The notes under the pieces: generated by a model
Database searches by the model: none
Told to the model about the DNA's origin: nothing
Seen by the model: the letters and a program-made list of their open reading frames with translations, nothing else
Made by a program: the position numbers and the translations under genes
Shown: positions 13,761 through 23,158 of the stretch, piece by piece
How the letters are laid out: each line of letters begins with the position of its first letter
Numbering within the stretch: the stretch's first letter is position 1
Assembly (NCBI GenBank): GCA_964461865.1
Contig: CAYWVK010000003.1
Location: 1-36,318, forward strand
DNA length: 36,318 bases
From: CAYWVK01 sp964461865
GTDB taxonomy: Bacteria; Patescibacteriota; Microgenomatia; Levybacterales; UBA12049
Reading direction: 5' to 3'

Positions 13761-14930
13761 ATGTTTAAATTTGAAATTCTTCATAAAGACAAAAAAACTA
13801 AAGCAAGAGTTGGGAAAATTCATACCCAGCATGGTGTAATTGATACTCCGATGTTTGTACCGGTTGGAACAAAAGCAACGATTAAGTCGTTAACGCCGGA
13901 TGATTTAAAAGAAATAGGAGTGCAGTTATTTTTTGGAAATACCTATCATTTACATCTTCAACCGGGTGAAAATTTAATTAGTAAATTTGGTGGTATTGGA
14001 AAATTCATGGGTTGGAAAGGCTCTGTAATTACCGATAGTGGAGGATTTCAAGTTTTCTCCTTAGCTAGGACTAAAAAATTTAGAGGCCCAAATAATAAAG
14101 AAACTCCGGCATTGGTTAAAATAACTAATGATAAAGTAGAGTTTCGCTCACACCTAGACGGAAGTTTACATGTTTTTTCTCCTGAAGAGTCTATAAGAAT
14201 TCAACATAAATTAGGAGCTGATTTAATTTTATGTTTTGACGATTGTCCACCATTTCCTTTAGAGGAGGAAAAAGTAAGACTTGCGGTTAATAGAACTCAT
14301 AAGTGGGCAAAAAGATGCCTTGATTATCATAAAAAGAATAATAAAAAAGGACAAGCACTATATGGTATTACTCAAGGAGGGGTGTATAAAAAATTAAGAG
14401 AAGAATCGGCAAGATATATTAGCAGTTTACCATTTGATGGAATTGCTATTGGTGGAGTTGCAGTTGGGGAAAGCAAAATCGAAATGAAAAATGTTTTAGA
14501 TTGGTCAATGCCATATTTACCCCAAGGTAAACCAAAGCATCTTTTAGGAGTGGGGGAAGTAGATGATTTCTTTGAAATTATCGAGCGGGGAATTGATACC
14601 TTTGATTGTGTTATTCCAACTAGGCTTGGTAGAACAGGTTTTATTTTTGTTTCTCCAAATGAGGGAAATGTTAAAAACAGATTTAGAATTGATATTCAAA
14701 AAGCTAAATGGCAAAATTCTAAATTGCCACTTGATAAGAATTGTGATTGCTATGTATGCAAGAATTTTACCAGAGGATATATTCATCATTTATTTAAGGC
14801 AAAAGAGCTTTTAGCATATAGACTTGCAACTTATCACAATGTTTATTTTTTAATCAAGCTTACAAAATTAATTAGAGAAGCAATTTTAAAGGATAAGTTC
14901 TTAGAGCTTAAAAAAGAATGGATGGTGTGA
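13761..14930 (+). CDS. tgt: tRNA-guanine transglycosylase (queuosine pathway)
   Basis: A 389-aa TIM-barrel enzyme that replaces G34 of Asp/Asn/His/Tyr tRNAs by preQ1 (or queuine). Visible hallmarks are DSGGFQVFS with the catalytic Asp, the substrate loop FDDCPPF, GGVAVGES, the nucleophile region DCVIPTRLGRTG, and the zinc site CDCYVCKN with His residues shortly after (GYIHHLF). All are intact. The FDDC loop carries Asp in place of the more usual Glu. It follows murD by 2 bases. No preQ1 synthesis gene is in the window, so the base source is unknown. Confidence 0.95.
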   Translation: MFKFEILHKDKKTKARVGKIHTQHGVIDTPMFVPVGTKATIKSLTPDDLKEIGVQLFFGNTYHLHLQPGENLISKFGGIGKFMGWKGSVITDSGGFQVFSLARTKKFRGPNNKETPALVKITNDKVEFRSHLDGSLHVFSPEESIRIQHKLGADLILCFDDCPPFPLEEEKVRLAVNRTHKWAKRCLDYHKKNNKKGQALYGITQGGVYKKLREESARYISSLPFDGIAIGGVAVGESKIEMKNVLDWSMPYLPQGKPKHLLGVGEVDDFFEIIERGIDTFDCVIPTRLGRTGFIFVSPNEGNVKNRFRIDIQKAKWQNSKLPLDKNCDCYVCKNFTRGYIHHLFKAKELLAYRLATYHNVYFLIKLTKLIREAILKDKFLELKKEWMV

Positions 14931-14943
14931 TAAACTAAAAATA

Positions 14944-15924
14944 ATGAAAACAGTTTTTTCAGGACTTCAGCCCTCCGGCAGTATACATATCGGAAACTAT
15001 CTTGGTGCAATACAGCAGTGGGTTAAGCTTCAGCAAGATAGAGATGCAATCTATTGCGTTGTGGATTTACATGCAATAACAGTAAATCAGGATCCAAAAG
15101 TTTTAAAAGAAAAAATCCTAGATACAGTAGCTTTGTATATTGCTTGCGGTTTAGATCCAAAAAAAGCGAATATTTTCGTCCAATCGGAAAATTCGGATCA
15201 TCCATATTTAGCTTGGATTTTAAACTGCATCACCTCTTTTGGTCAATTAGAGCGCATGACTCAATTTAAAGATAAGAGTCAAAAGCAAAAAGAAGGAACA
15301 ACAGCAGGACTTTTTGACTATCCTGTTTTAATGGCAGCCGATATTTTGCTGTATAAAACAGATGAGGTGCCGGTTGGAGAAGACCAAAAGCAGCATATTG
15401 AATTAGCAAGAGATTTAGCGCAAAAGTTTAATTCCAGATTTGGAGAAACCTTTAAACTTCCCAACCCAATAATTTTACAAAATGCAGCAAGAATTATGAG
15501 TCTTCAAAATCCAGGTAATAAGATGAGCAAATCTGATATTGATCCATTAGGCACAATCAATTTATTAGATAGCGAAGATAAGATAAGAGAAAAAATAAAA
15601 AAGGCAGTAACAGATTCTAATTCACAAATCTCAAAAGATAAAAGTTCAGAGGGGTTATCAAATTTGTTAACAATCTATTCTGCTTTTAAAGAGCAAGACT
15701 TAAAAAAAACATACGATGAAGTAGAAGGAAAAGCCTATGGAGAATTTAAAAACATACTCGCAGATCTTTTAGTTGAAAAATTAACACCAATTCAAAAAAA
15801 TTATTACGATTTAAGAAGTAATGAAAGTTATCTTAGGGAAGTATTATCTCAAGGTTTAAAAAACGTTAAAGAAAAATCTTCAAAAACAATAGAAGAAGTA
15901 AAAGAAAAAGTCGGACTTGGCTAG
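14944..15924 (+). CDS. trpS: Tryptophanyl-tRNA synthetase
   Basis: A 326-aa class Ic aminoacyl-tRNA synthetase. The Rossmann fold begins MKTVFSGLQPSGSIHIGNYLGA, with the HIGH-type motif HIGN at 15-18. The KMSKS loop is GNKMSKSDIDP (near residue 195). The length equals the bacterial norm. A short extended -10 (TG-A-TAAACT, 14928-14936) overlaps the tgt stop codon and would start mRNA one base before ATG 14944, so it may be transcribed on its own as well as with tgt. A perfect hairpin at its stop codon separates it from ftsH. Confidence 0.97.
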   Translation: MKTVFSGLQPSGSIHIGNYLGAIQQWVKLQQDRDAIYCVVDLHAITVNQDPKVLKEKILDTVALYIACGLDPKKANIFVQSENSDHPYLAWILNCITSFGQLERMTQFKDKSQKQKEGTTAGLFDYPVLMAADILLYKTDEVPVGEDQKQHIELARDLAQKFNSRFGETFKLPNPIILQNAARIMSLQNPGNKMSKSDIDPLGTINLLDSEDKIREKIKKAVTDSNSQISKDKSSEGLSNLLTIYSAFKEQDLKKTYDEVEGKAYGEFKNILADLLVEKLTPIQKNYYDLRSNESYLREVLSQGLKNVKEKSSKTIEEVKEKVGLG

Positions 15925-15934
15925 AAAACTAGCC
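15919..15934 (+). terminator. Short perfect hairpin at the trpS stop
   Basis: GGCTAG-AAAA-CTAGCC includes the trpS TAG stop. The following bases (TCTTCTGTG) are pyrimidine-rich but not a T-run, so it is a weak terminator at best. It also sits where the -35 of the ftsH promoter would be, so an operator is possible. Confidence 0.4.
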
Positions 15935-15941
15935 TCTTCTG

Positions 15942-15957
15942 TGCTATACTGACCACC
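15942..15957 (+). promoter_or_regulatory. Extended -10 promoter of ftsH, leaderless start
   Basis: TG-C-TATACT (15942-15950). The predicted start at 15957 is one base before ATG 15958. No -35 and no Shine-Dalgarno. Confidence 0.65.
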
Positions 15958-17832
15958 ATGTCAAACAGCAGAAAACAAAAGATTAAAATGATAAAGCCAA
16001 GGGTTGGTTTTTCTTGGAAAAACCTAATCGTCTACGGATTTTTAGCAGTTTTTTTATGGTTTATAATTTTAGGAATTACCCAACCAACAGGAGACACAAA
16101 AGATATTAAACAAGTTCCTCTTTCCCAGGTAATAAATGAGGTAAAACAGGACAAGGTTAAACAAATTGAAGTATCCGGAAATAAAATAACAGCTATTCAA
16201 AAAGATGGAAAAACGCTTGAATCATATAAAGAACCGGGAGCAAATCTTTATCAAATATTTAAAGACTCAGCAGTGTCTTTAGATAAAACAAAAGTTGAAG
16301 TAAAAGATGATACGGCAATGAACAACTGGGTAAATATTCTTTCCTCTGTTTTACCAATATTATTAATGGTTGCCTTTTTTTACTTTATCTTTCGTCAGGC
16401 AAGGGGAGCACAGGAAAGTGTGTTTTCTTTTGGACAATCAAAAGCAAAACTGTTTAATAAAGGAATTCAAAGAATTACTTTTGCCGATGTTGCAGGAGTA
16501 GATGAAGCAAAGCAAGAATTATCTGAAATTGTTGATTTTCTAAAAAATCCAGGGAAATATAAAGCAATTGGAGCAAGAACACCAAAGGGAGTTTTAATGA
16601 TTGGCCCATCAGGTACAGGAAAAACATTACTTGCAAGAGCAACGGCCGGAGAAGCAAATGTGCCTTTTTTCTCAATGGCAGGTTCGGAGTTTATGGAAAT
16701 GTTAGTTGGAGTTGGAGCTTCAAGAGTTAGAGATTTATTTAATACTGCTAAAAAATCACAACCGGCAATAATTTTTATTGATGAAATAGATGCTATTGGA
16801 AGACAAAGAGGCGCAGGACTTATGGGTGGACATGATGAGCGTGAGCAAACTCTAAACCAAATATTAGTAGAGATGGATGGTTTTTCTCCGACAGAGCAAT
16901 TAATTGTTATCGCTGCAACTAATAGGCCTGATGTTTTAGACCCTGCTTTAGTTAGACCGGGCAGATTTGACAGAAGGGTTGCCCTGGATATGCCTGATGT
17001 TGAAGGAAGAAAGTCAATTCTACAGATTCATGCAAAAGGAAAACCTTTTACAACGGATGTTGATTGGTCAAAAATTGCCAGAAGAACAGTCGGTTTTTCC
17101 GGAGCAGATATAGAAAATATGTTAAATGAAGCAGCAATTTTAGCTGCAAGACTTTCTAAAAAAGCAATTGACACTAAGGATATAGAAGAAGCTGCAACAA
17201 AAGTAAAACTTGGTCCGGAGAAAAAAAGACTACAAACAGAAGAGGACAGAAGAATGACAGCTTATCATGAAGCAGGACATGCTTTAGTTTCTTGGCATAT
17301 GCCCCATACAGATCCTGTACATAGAATTTCAATTGTTTCAAGAGGAATGTCTTTAGGGCATACCATGCTTGAGCCAACAGAGCATATTCATCAAACAAAA
17401 ACATACCTTTTGGAACAAATTGCCGTAATGCTAGGAGGAAGAGCAGCAGAGGGATTGATCTTTAAAGAAATGACTACCGGTGCAGCTGATGATATCTCTA
17501 AGGCAACTCAAGTAGCCAGAACAATGGTTGTTGAGTTTGGAATGAGTGACTTGGGGCCAATTAATTTGGATGGTGAAAGAAAACTAATATATGAACAAAG
17601 TTCAGTTTCCCCTGATATGGCTTCAAAAATAGACACAGAAGTTAAAAAAATAATTGATGCCGCATATAAAAATGCAGCCATTGTTTTGTCTAAATTAAAA
17701 CCAAAACTGGATAAACTAGCAGAAGAATTGCTTAAAAAGGAAACAATTGAATCAGAAGAGTTTGAATCGATTGTTGGGGTGAAGCCACATGATAAAAAAT
17801 CTGCTACACTTAAAAAAACCGCAAAAAAATAA
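15958..17832 (+). CDS. ftsH: ATP-dependent zinc metalloprotease FtsH
   Basis: A 624-aa membrane-anchored AAA+ protease that degrades unfolded and regulatory membrane proteins as a hexamer. There are two N-terminal membrane helices (about 24-42 and 121-145) around an extracytoplasmic domain. The AAA domain has Walker A GPSGTGKT (about 216-223, Ser where Pro is usual), Walker B IIFIDEIDAIG, and the second region of homology ATNRPDVLDPALVRPGRFDRR. The peptidase domain has the zinc motif HEAGH (437-441). A Lys/Glu-rich tail follows. The length is normal. It is followed after 2 bases by the DUF2207 gene, so the two form an operon. A leaderless start is predicted. Confidence 0.97.
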   Translation: MSNSRKQKIKMIKPRVGFSWKNLIVYGFLAVFLWFIILGITQPTGDTKDIKQVPLSQVINEVKQDKVKQIEVSGNKITAIQKDGKTLESYKEPGANLYQIFKDSAVSLDKTKVEVKDDTAMNNWVNILSSVLPILLMVAFFYFIFRQARGAQESVFSFGQSKAKLFNKGIQRITFADVAGVDEAKQELSEIVDFLKNPGKYKAIGARTPKGVLMIGPSGTGKTLLARATAGEANVPFFSMAGSEFMEMLVGVGASRVRDLFNTAKKSQPAIIFIDEIDAIGRQRGAGLMGGHDEREQTLNQILVEMDGFSPTEQLIVIAATNRPDVLDPALVRPGRFDRRVALDMPDVEGRKSILQIHAKGKPFTTDVDWSKIARRTVGFSGADIENMLNEAAILAARLSKKAIDTKDIEEAATKVKLGPEKKRLQTEEDRRMTAYHEAGHALVSWHMPHTDPVHRISIVSRGMSLGHTMLEPTEHIHQTKTYLLEQIAVMLGGRAAEGLIFKEMTTGAADDISKATQVARTMVVEFGMSDLGPINLDGERKLIYEQSSVSPDMASKIDTEVKKIIDAAYKNAAIVLSKLKPKLDKLAEELLKKETIESEEFESIVGVKPHDKKSATLKKTAKK

Positions 17833-17834
17833 TT

Positions 17835-19511
17835 ATGAAAAAAGGAATCAGGTTAATGTTTCTTGGCCTTATTTTATTCTTTTTTTCAGTCTCTCCTGTT
17901 TTTGCTTCGTCTGAATCAATTCAGAATTTTTATACGGAAATTACAGCACATAAAGATGGAAGCTTAAGTGTAGTTGAGAATATAAAATATGATTTTTCAA
18001 CAAATGAAAAACATGGAATTTTTAGAACCATACCTTTAACAAATTTGATTGAGAATGTAAAAAGAAAAATTGATATACAAATAGTTGGTGTTTTAAGAAA
18101 TGGAAATGAGGAAAGATTTGATGTTTCAAAAGAAAACAGCGTTTTAAATTTAAAAATAGGTAAGGCAGAGCAGACAATTTCAGGAGTACAAGATTACACA
18201 ATTTCATATAAAGCAACAAATACTATTGGTAATTATGATGATCATGATGAAATTTATTGGAATGTTACCGGGACAGAATGGGGTGTTCCCATTAATAATG
18301 CAATTGCATCAATAAAACCGGACTTTGATACATCAATAACTAAAGTTACTTGTTTTACCGGAATACTAGATAGTAAGGATAAAAACTGCAGTTTTGATAA
18401 AAAAAATAATACACAGTTTTTTCAAGCAACTAAGGCATTAAATGCAAAGGAGGGGTTAACCATAGTTGCAGCTTTTAATCCAAATACTTTTCCTAAAAGT
18501 GAAATTGAAATTGTCTCGCCAGGAATTTCCTCAGCATCTTTTTACATCTTTTTGATAATCATTCTTGTATTATCGTTTTCTTATTACATCGTCCTTCCGT
18601 TTTTTGTGCTTCGTTGGTACTTAAAAAGAAGACATAAGTCACGCTTTAAAAAACCATTTGTTAATTTTGATATTCCAAAAGACAACAATAAGAATAGGCT
18701 TTTGCCCGCAGAAGCAGGCGTTATGGATACTGCAAAACTTGATAGAGATGATGTAATCGCTACTATTTTTGATTTGGCAATTAGAAAATATCTTATCATT
18801 GAGCAAACGGAAAAAAAGAAAAATTTCCTAGGACTTGGTAAAGGAAAGGAGTTTGTATTAAGAAAGAAGAAAGATGGTCAAGATTTAACAACCTTTGAAA
18901 AAACCTTATTTACAAGACTTTTTAAAAATGGAGATTTTGTAAATTTAAATTCTTTATCTAAGGATTTTTATACAACTTTTAATACATTGCAAACAAACAT
19001 TTTTTCAATATTGGTTAAAAAAGGATTTTATAAAGAAAACCCGCAAGGTAAAAAGACTCTTTATTTAGCCTTGGGGCTTTTTACTATTGTTTTTTTCTTA
19101 AATTTTTTGTTGGCTCTTGTTCTTTTCTGGATGTTTAAAACATATAACGGAAGAACTGATTTGGGAGATGAAGCAGATTTTAGAATTGACGGACTTAAAC
19201 TTTTTCTTGAGAGTATGAGTAGGGAACATAAATGGTATGCAAATGAGCTTGCTTTGGTTGAGAAAATGATTCCATATTCAATTGCGCTTGGGTATATTGA
19301 TAAATTTATGGAACAGTTGAAAATTTCTTACCCGGATTATAATCCAAGTTGGTATAAAGGAAACTTAGCTTTTTATGCCATTTCTAGTAATATGTTTAAT
19401 TCAATGAATAGCGGCATTAGCGTAAATGCTCCATCAAGTTCAAGCGGATTCTCGGGAGGTGGGGGATTTTCAGGCGGAGGATCAGGCGGTGGTGGAGGTG
19501 GAAGTTGGTAG
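17835..19511 (+). CDS. DUF2207 domain membrane protein
   Basis: A 558-aa protein with an N-terminal signal peptide (about 1-25, ending VFASS). An extracytoplasmic beta-rich DUF2207 domain follows (FYTEITAHKDGSLSVVENI, HGIFRTIPL, YWNVTGTEWGVPI). There is a membrane helix near 228-255, a cytoplasmic region with winged-helix-like segments (DVIATIFDLAIRKYLII) and a hydrophobic pair near 405-425. The C-terminus is Gly/Ser-rich, FSGGGGFSGGGSGGGGGGSW, as in other family members, where such GGGSW tails are typical. The function is unknown. It follows ftsH by 2 bases, so it may be a partner or substrate in membrane quality control. That is inference. Confidence 0.85.
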   Translation: MKKGIRLMFLGLILFFFSVSPVFASSESIQNFYTEITAHKDGSLSVVENIKYDFSTNEKHGIFRTIPLTNLIENVKRKIDIQIVGVLRNGNEERFDVSKENSVLNLKIGKAEQTISGVQDYTISYKATNTIGNYDDHDEIYWNVTGTEWGVPINNAIASIKPDFDTSITKVTCFTGILDSKDKNCSFDKKNNTQFFQATKALNAKEGLTIVAAFNPNTFPKSEIEIVSPGISSASFYIFLIIILVLSFSYYIVLPFFVLRWYLKRRHKSRFKKPFVNFDIPKDNNKNRLLPAEAGVMDTAKLDRDDVIATIFDLAIRKYLIIEQTEKKKNFLGLGKGKEFVLRKKKDGQDLTTFEKTLFTRLFKNGDFVNLNSLSKDFYTTFNTLQTNIFSILVKKGFYKENPQGKKTLYLALGLFTIVFFLNFLLALVLFWMFKTYNGRTDLGDEADFRIDGLKLFLESMSREHKWYANELALVEKMIPYSIALGYIDKFMEQLKISYPDYNPSWYKGNLAFYAISSNMFNSMNSGISVNAPSSSSGFSGGGGFSGGGSGGGGGGSW

Positions 19512-19552
19512 TAATCATTGACAAAAAAGTGATTAAATAAGAGAATAATCTC

Positions 19553-20167
19553 ATGCATAAATTTTCAATTAAAGAAGCAGTAAAGCTTGGATTTAAGGTT
19601 GCTAAGAAGAATATCCTCTTTTTCTTGGGAATATTCGTAATAACAATTTTTATTTCTTCAATAGGAAATTCCTTACAGTCCAATTTAGAAGAACAAATGC
19701 TTCTTTTTACCTTAGTCTCCTTAATTTTTTGGGTAATATCGATAATACTTGATATGGGAATATTAAGAATTAATCTTAAGTTTATCGATAGTAAGAAACC
19801 TAAATATAAAGATCTTTTTGTTCTTAATTGGAAAGCAATTCTTAATTATATCCTTTCCTCAATTTTAGTCGGATTAATAGTGCTTATTGGTTTTATTCTT
19901 TTAATAGTTCCCGGAATAATTTTGGCTATAAGGCTTCAGTATTCTGGTTATTTAATCGTTGACAAAAACCTTGGGGCAATTGAGGCAATTAAAAAAAGCT
20001 GGAAAATAACAAAGGGAAACGCTTGGCATTTATTTGCATTTTCTTTAGCAATAATCGGAATAAACATAATAGGGTTATTGGCTTTAGTTATAGGATTATT
20101 AGTTACAGTTCCTTTGTCAATGGTTGCATCAGCTTTTGTTTTCAGAAAACTACTGGCATTAAAATAA
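19553..20167 (+). CDS. Multipass membrane protein (GDPD membrane domain/DUF975-like)
   Basis: A 204-aa protein with about five hydrophobic segments. It has the family-typical stretch LLIVPGIILAIRLQYSGYLIVDKN, followed by AIEAIKKSWKITKGNAW and two further helices. This pattern occurs in the membrane domain of glycerophosphodiester phosphodiesterases and related YciC/DUF975 proteins, but no catalytic domain is attached. The start ATG 19553 lies 41 bases after the DUF2207 gene. TTGACA (19518-19523) is upstream but without a convincing -10 at 17 bp. The role is unknown, possibly membrane biogenesis. Confidence 0.75.
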   Translation: MHKFSIKEAVKLGFKVAKKNILFFLGIFVITIFISSIGNSLQSNLEEQMLLFTLVSLIFWVISIILDMGILRINLKFIDSKKPKYKDLFVLNWKAILNYILSSILVGLIVLIGFILLIVPGIILAIRLQYSGYLIVDKNLGAIEAIKKSWKITKGNAWHLFAFSLAIIGINIIGLLALVIGLLVTVPLSMVASAFVFRKLLALK

Positions 20168-20176
20168 GGCTAAAAA

Positions 20177-20191
20177 TGCTATAATCTCCTT
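20177..20191 (+). promoter_or_regulatory. Extended -10 promoter, exactly leaderless
   Basis: TG-C-TATAAT (20177-20185). Standard spacing puts +1 at 20192, the A of the start codon. No -35. Confidence 0.75.
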
Positions 20192-21127
20192 ATGCAAAAA
20201 TTCGTTCTTATTGATGGAAATGCAATACTTCACCGTGCTTTTCATGCTTTACCCCCGCTTAATAATAAACAAGGACAGCAAACAAATGCCGTATATGGAT
20301 TTTTTAGCATGCTTTTTAAGATAATTACAGACATAAGACCGGAATTTTTAGCTATTTGCTTTGATCGTCCTAAGCCAACCTTTAGAAAAGAATTATTTAT
20401 TGGCTACCAGGCTAAAAGGCCGAAAATGGATAGCGATTTAATTCCTCAAATAGGCCTTGTTCATAAGGGTTTAGAAAAATCTAAAATTCCAATTTTTGAA
20501 ATTGACGGTTATGAAGCAGACGATTTAATAGGAACCATATCAAAGAAAGTAGTAGATAAAAAAGAAAATATCAGAGTTATTATTGTTTCAGGAGATAGAG
20601 ATCTTTTGCAATTAGTTAACTCACATGTAAGTGTTTTAGCACCTATAATTGGAATTACGAAAATGATCTTATTTGATGAAGAGAAAGTAAAAGAGAGATA
20701 CCAACTTTTGCCTAATCAAATTGTTGACTATAAAGCATTGGTAGGTGATTCATCAGATAATTATCCAGGAGTAATGGGAATTGGGCCAAAGACAGCTAGT
20801 AGTCTTTTGCAAAAGTATGAAACATTTGAAAATTTATATAATCACTTAAATGAGCTTGAGGAAAAAGTTGCAACACGTCTTGCCCAAGATGCGGAGCAGG
20901 CAGCTTTATGTTTAAAGCTGGCAACCATTGTAAATGACGTGCCGTTAACACTAAAGCTTAAAGATGCACAAGCCTCAAAATTTAACATAGAAAGCCTTAT
21001 TGATTTTTTTCAAGAAATGGGTTTTCAAAGCTTAATTAACCGCCTTGAAAATAACAGAAAAGAAGTAGTTAAGGTAATAGAAAAAAAGGAAGAAAAAAAA
21101 GACAATGAGCAATTAGGATTAATATGA
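20192..21127 (+). CDS. Stand-alone 5'-3' exonuclease (PolA N-terminal domain, FEN-like)
   Basis: A 311-aa protein equal to the 5' nuclease domain of DNA polymerase I, without polymerase domain. Visible motifs are LIDGNAILHRAFHALP (metal Asp), AICFDRPKPTFRKE, DGYEADDLIGT and VSGDRDLLQLV. The helix-hairpin-helix region VGDSSDNYPGVMGIGPKTASSLL is DNA-binding. All acidic catalytic clusters are present. It removes 5' flaps and RNA primers. A Lys/Glu-rich tail (KKEEKKDNEQLGLI) may be a clamp- or partner-binding peptide, which is inference. It overlaps the glycosyltransferase gene by four bases (ATGA). Confidence 0.92.
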   Translation: MQKFVLIDGNAILHRAFHALPPLNNKQGQQTNAVYGFFSMLFKIITDIRPEFLAICFDRPKPTFRKELFIGYQAKRPKMDSDLIPQIGLVHKGLEKSKIPIFEIDGYEADDLIGTISKKVVDKKENIRVIIVSGDRDLLQLVNSHVSVLAPIIGITKMILFDEEKVKERYQLLPNQIVDYKALVGDSSDNYPGVMGIGPKTASSLLQKYETFENLYNHLNELEEKVATRLAQDAEQAALCLKLATIVNDVPLTLKLKDAQASKFNIESLIDFFQEMGFQSLINRLENNRKEVVKVIEKKEEKKDNEQLGLI

Positions 21128-22218
21128 AAATAGCGATAGTTCATGACTATATAAAAGAGTACGGTGGAGCAGAGAGGGTTTTGGAAGCCTTGCATGAAAT
21201 ATATCCTCAAGCTCCAATATATACCTCTTTGTACTTACCTGATTTTTTAGGTCCGCACAGGAAACGCTTTGAGAAAATGGATATTAGAACTTCATTTGCG
21301 CAACAACTCCCAATTAAAAGTAAGCTTATCAGTCCGTTAAGGCTAGTTACCTCCTTAATTTTTAAAAGTTTTGATTTTTCTAAGTTTGATTTAATCATTG
21401 TTTCTGCAACGGGAGCATATATGCCTAATTTAATAAAAAAGAAAAATGCAGTTCAAGTTTGTTATTGTCATACTCCGCCAAGATATCTTTATGGTTTTGC
21501 AACAGCAAGGGAATGGAAGAAAAATATTTTATTTAGGTTATTGGGAGAAACGGCAAATAATTTTTTAAGACCAGTAGATTATAAATCAGCTCAAAATGTA
21601 GATTATTTTATTTCAAATTCAAAAAACGTTAAGGAAAGAATTAAGAAATTTTATAAAAAAGAAGCAGTAGTAATTTATCCGCCGGTAGATATTTTGAATA
21701 ATAAAACATTAAAAAAAGAGGATTATTATCTTGCGGGTGGAAGATTGGCAAGACCAAAGCATATAGATTTAATAATTAAAACATTTACAAAAAACAAACT
21801 ACCACTTAAGGTATTTGGAAAAGCATTTGCAGGATATGGAGAGGAGTTAAGAGCAATTGCCGGAAAAAATATTCAATTTTTAGGAGAAGTAACAGATTTA
21901 GAAAAAGAAGATTTAATGAGTAGAGCGAAAGCTTTTGTTTTTGCTTCGGAAGATGAAGACTTTGGTATTACTCCTGTTGAAGCAATGTCTTTTGCAACTC
22001 CGGTTATTACTTATAGATCAGGAGGGGTTATAGAATCTGTAATTGAGGGGAAAACTGGTATATTTTTTGACAAATTAACAGTTGAAAGTTTAGATGAAGC
22101 TATTAAAAAACTTAAGCAAATAAAATTTAATAAAGATGAAATTCTAAATCATGCCAAAAAGTTTTCTAAAAATCGCTTTAAAAAAGAAATAAAAGAATTC
22201 GTTGAAAAAATAATGTAA
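21124..22218 (+). CDS. Glycosyltransferase family 4
   Basis: A 364-aa GT-B protein. The N-terminal acceptor domain starts MKIAIVHDYIKEYGGAERVLEALH, with the Gly-rich GGAE loop. The C-terminal nucleotide-sugar domain has YYLAGGRLARPKHIDLII and the E-x7-E motif in EDEDFGITPVEAMSFATPVI. Similar proteins transfer mannose or related sugars to lipid-linked or surface glycans. The acceptor cannot be told. The gene overlaps the exonuclease gene and is followed 1 base later by fpg, so unrelated functions share one compact operon. Confidence 0.88.
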   Translation: MKIAIVHDYIKEYGGAERVLEALHEIYPQAPIYTSLYLPDFLGPHRKRFEKMDIRTSFAQQLPIKSKLISPLRLVTSLIFKSFDFSKFDLIIVSATGAYMPNLIKKKNAVQVCYCHTPPRYLYGFATAREWKKNILFRLLGETANNFLRPVDYKSAQNVDYFISNSKNVKERIKKFYKKEAVVIYPPVDILNNKTLKKEDYYLAGGRLARPKHIDLIIKTFTKNKLPLKVFGKAFAGYGEELRAIAGKNIQFLGEVTDLEKEDLMSRAKAFVFASEDEDFGITPVEAMSFATPVITYRSGGVIESVIEGKTGIFFDKLTVESLDEAIKKLKQIKFNKDEILNHAKKFSKNRFKKEIKEFVEKIM

Positions 22219-22219
22219 T

Positions 22220-23083
22220 ATGCCGGAGCTTCCAGAAGTAGAGACATTAAAACTTGGTCTTCAAAAATATGTTGTAGGGCATAATATTTTAAATATTGAA
22301 GTAAGAGTCCCCAAGCTTTTTACGGGAGAGAAAAAGAAAATAATTGGAGCAAAAATAACAGGAGTGAAAAGAATAGGTAAGGGATTAATAATTGAGCTTA
22401 ATAATAATTTTTGTCTTGCAGTTCATTTAAAAATGACAGGTCAAATGATTTATCAGGGGAAAGAAACAAAAGGATTTAAGCTCTCTGAGAAAACAGGAGG
22501 AGGATTGCCCTCGAAATATAGCCATGTAATTTTTACGCTTAATGATAATGCTAAGTTGTATTTTAATGATTTGCGAAGATTTGGCTGGATTAAGGTATTT
22601 AAAAGAATTGACGTTGAGAGCTTGCCTTTATTTAGTAAAATGGGACCTGAGCCATACGAAAAAACAGATCTAAAAAGAGAAAAATTAACTCTTGAAAATT
22701 TTAAAAAAATACTTAACAAGAGTAATTTGGCAATAAAAGTGTTCATAATGGATCAAAAGAGAATTGGAGGAATTGGAAATATTTATGCTAACGAAGCGTT
22801 ATTTAAAGCAGGGATTAGTCCTGAAAGAAAAGCAAAAGAGCTAAGTGAGCTAGAGGTAAAAAAACTTTTTAGCTCAATTATTGACGTAATTAAGGATGGT
22901 TTAAAATATGGTGGATCATCAGATGAAAATTTTATTAACGTTTTAGGACAAGAAGGGAAATATCAACAGCATTTTTTAGTATATGATAGAAAGGATCAAA
23001 AATGTACTCGATGTGGTAAGAAAATATTAAGAATAAAGCTTGGTGGAAGAGGCACATTTTACTGTAAAAACTGCCAAAAATAA
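22220..23083 (+). CDS. mutM: Formamidopyrimidine-DNA glycosylase
   Basis: A 287-aa bifunctional base-excision glycosylase/AP lyase for oxidised purines (8-oxoG, FapyG). The start PELPEVETL gives the catalytic Pro2 and Glu3. VHLKMTGQ carries the conserved Lys. DLRRFGWI and the helix-two-turn-helix GIGNIYANEALFKAGISP follow, and the C-terminal zinc finger is CTRCGKKILRIKLGGRGTFYCKNC. All are intact and the length is normal. It is the third gene of an exonuclease-glycosyltransferase-fpg operon and is followed by a terminator hairpin. Confidence 0.96.
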   Translation: MPELPEVETLKLGLQKYVVGHNILNIEVRVPKLFTGEKKKIIGAKITGVKRIGKGLIIELNNNFCLAVHLKMTGQMIYQGKETKGFKLSEKTGGGLPSKYSHVIFTLNDNAKLYFNDLRRFGWIKVFKRIDVESLPLFSKMGPEPYEKTDLKREKLTLENFKKILNKSNLAIKVFIMDQKRIGGIGNIYANEALFKAGISPERKAKELSELEVKKLFSSIIDVIKDGLKYGGSSDENFINVLGQEGKYQQHFLVYDRKDQKCTRCGKKILRIKLGGRGTFYCKNCQK

Positions 23084-23120
23084 CATTTGCTTTCTTTAAT
23101 TAACTGTGTTAACATCAAAA

Positions 23121-23152
23121 CCTAGCAACCTAAAAAATTGCTGGTTTTTTTT
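23121..23152 (+). terminator. Intrinsic terminator between fpg and UMP kinase
   Basis: Stem CC(T)AGCAA (23121-23128, one bulged T) with TTGCTGG (23138-23144), then eight T (23145-23152). TTGCTT (23087-23092), 17 bp, TAACAT (23110-23115) upstream could start RNA at 23122, right at the hairpin. A leader attenuator for the UMP kinase is thus possible, but ending fpg is the simpler reading. Confidence 0.7.
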
Positions 23153-23158
23153 GCTTAT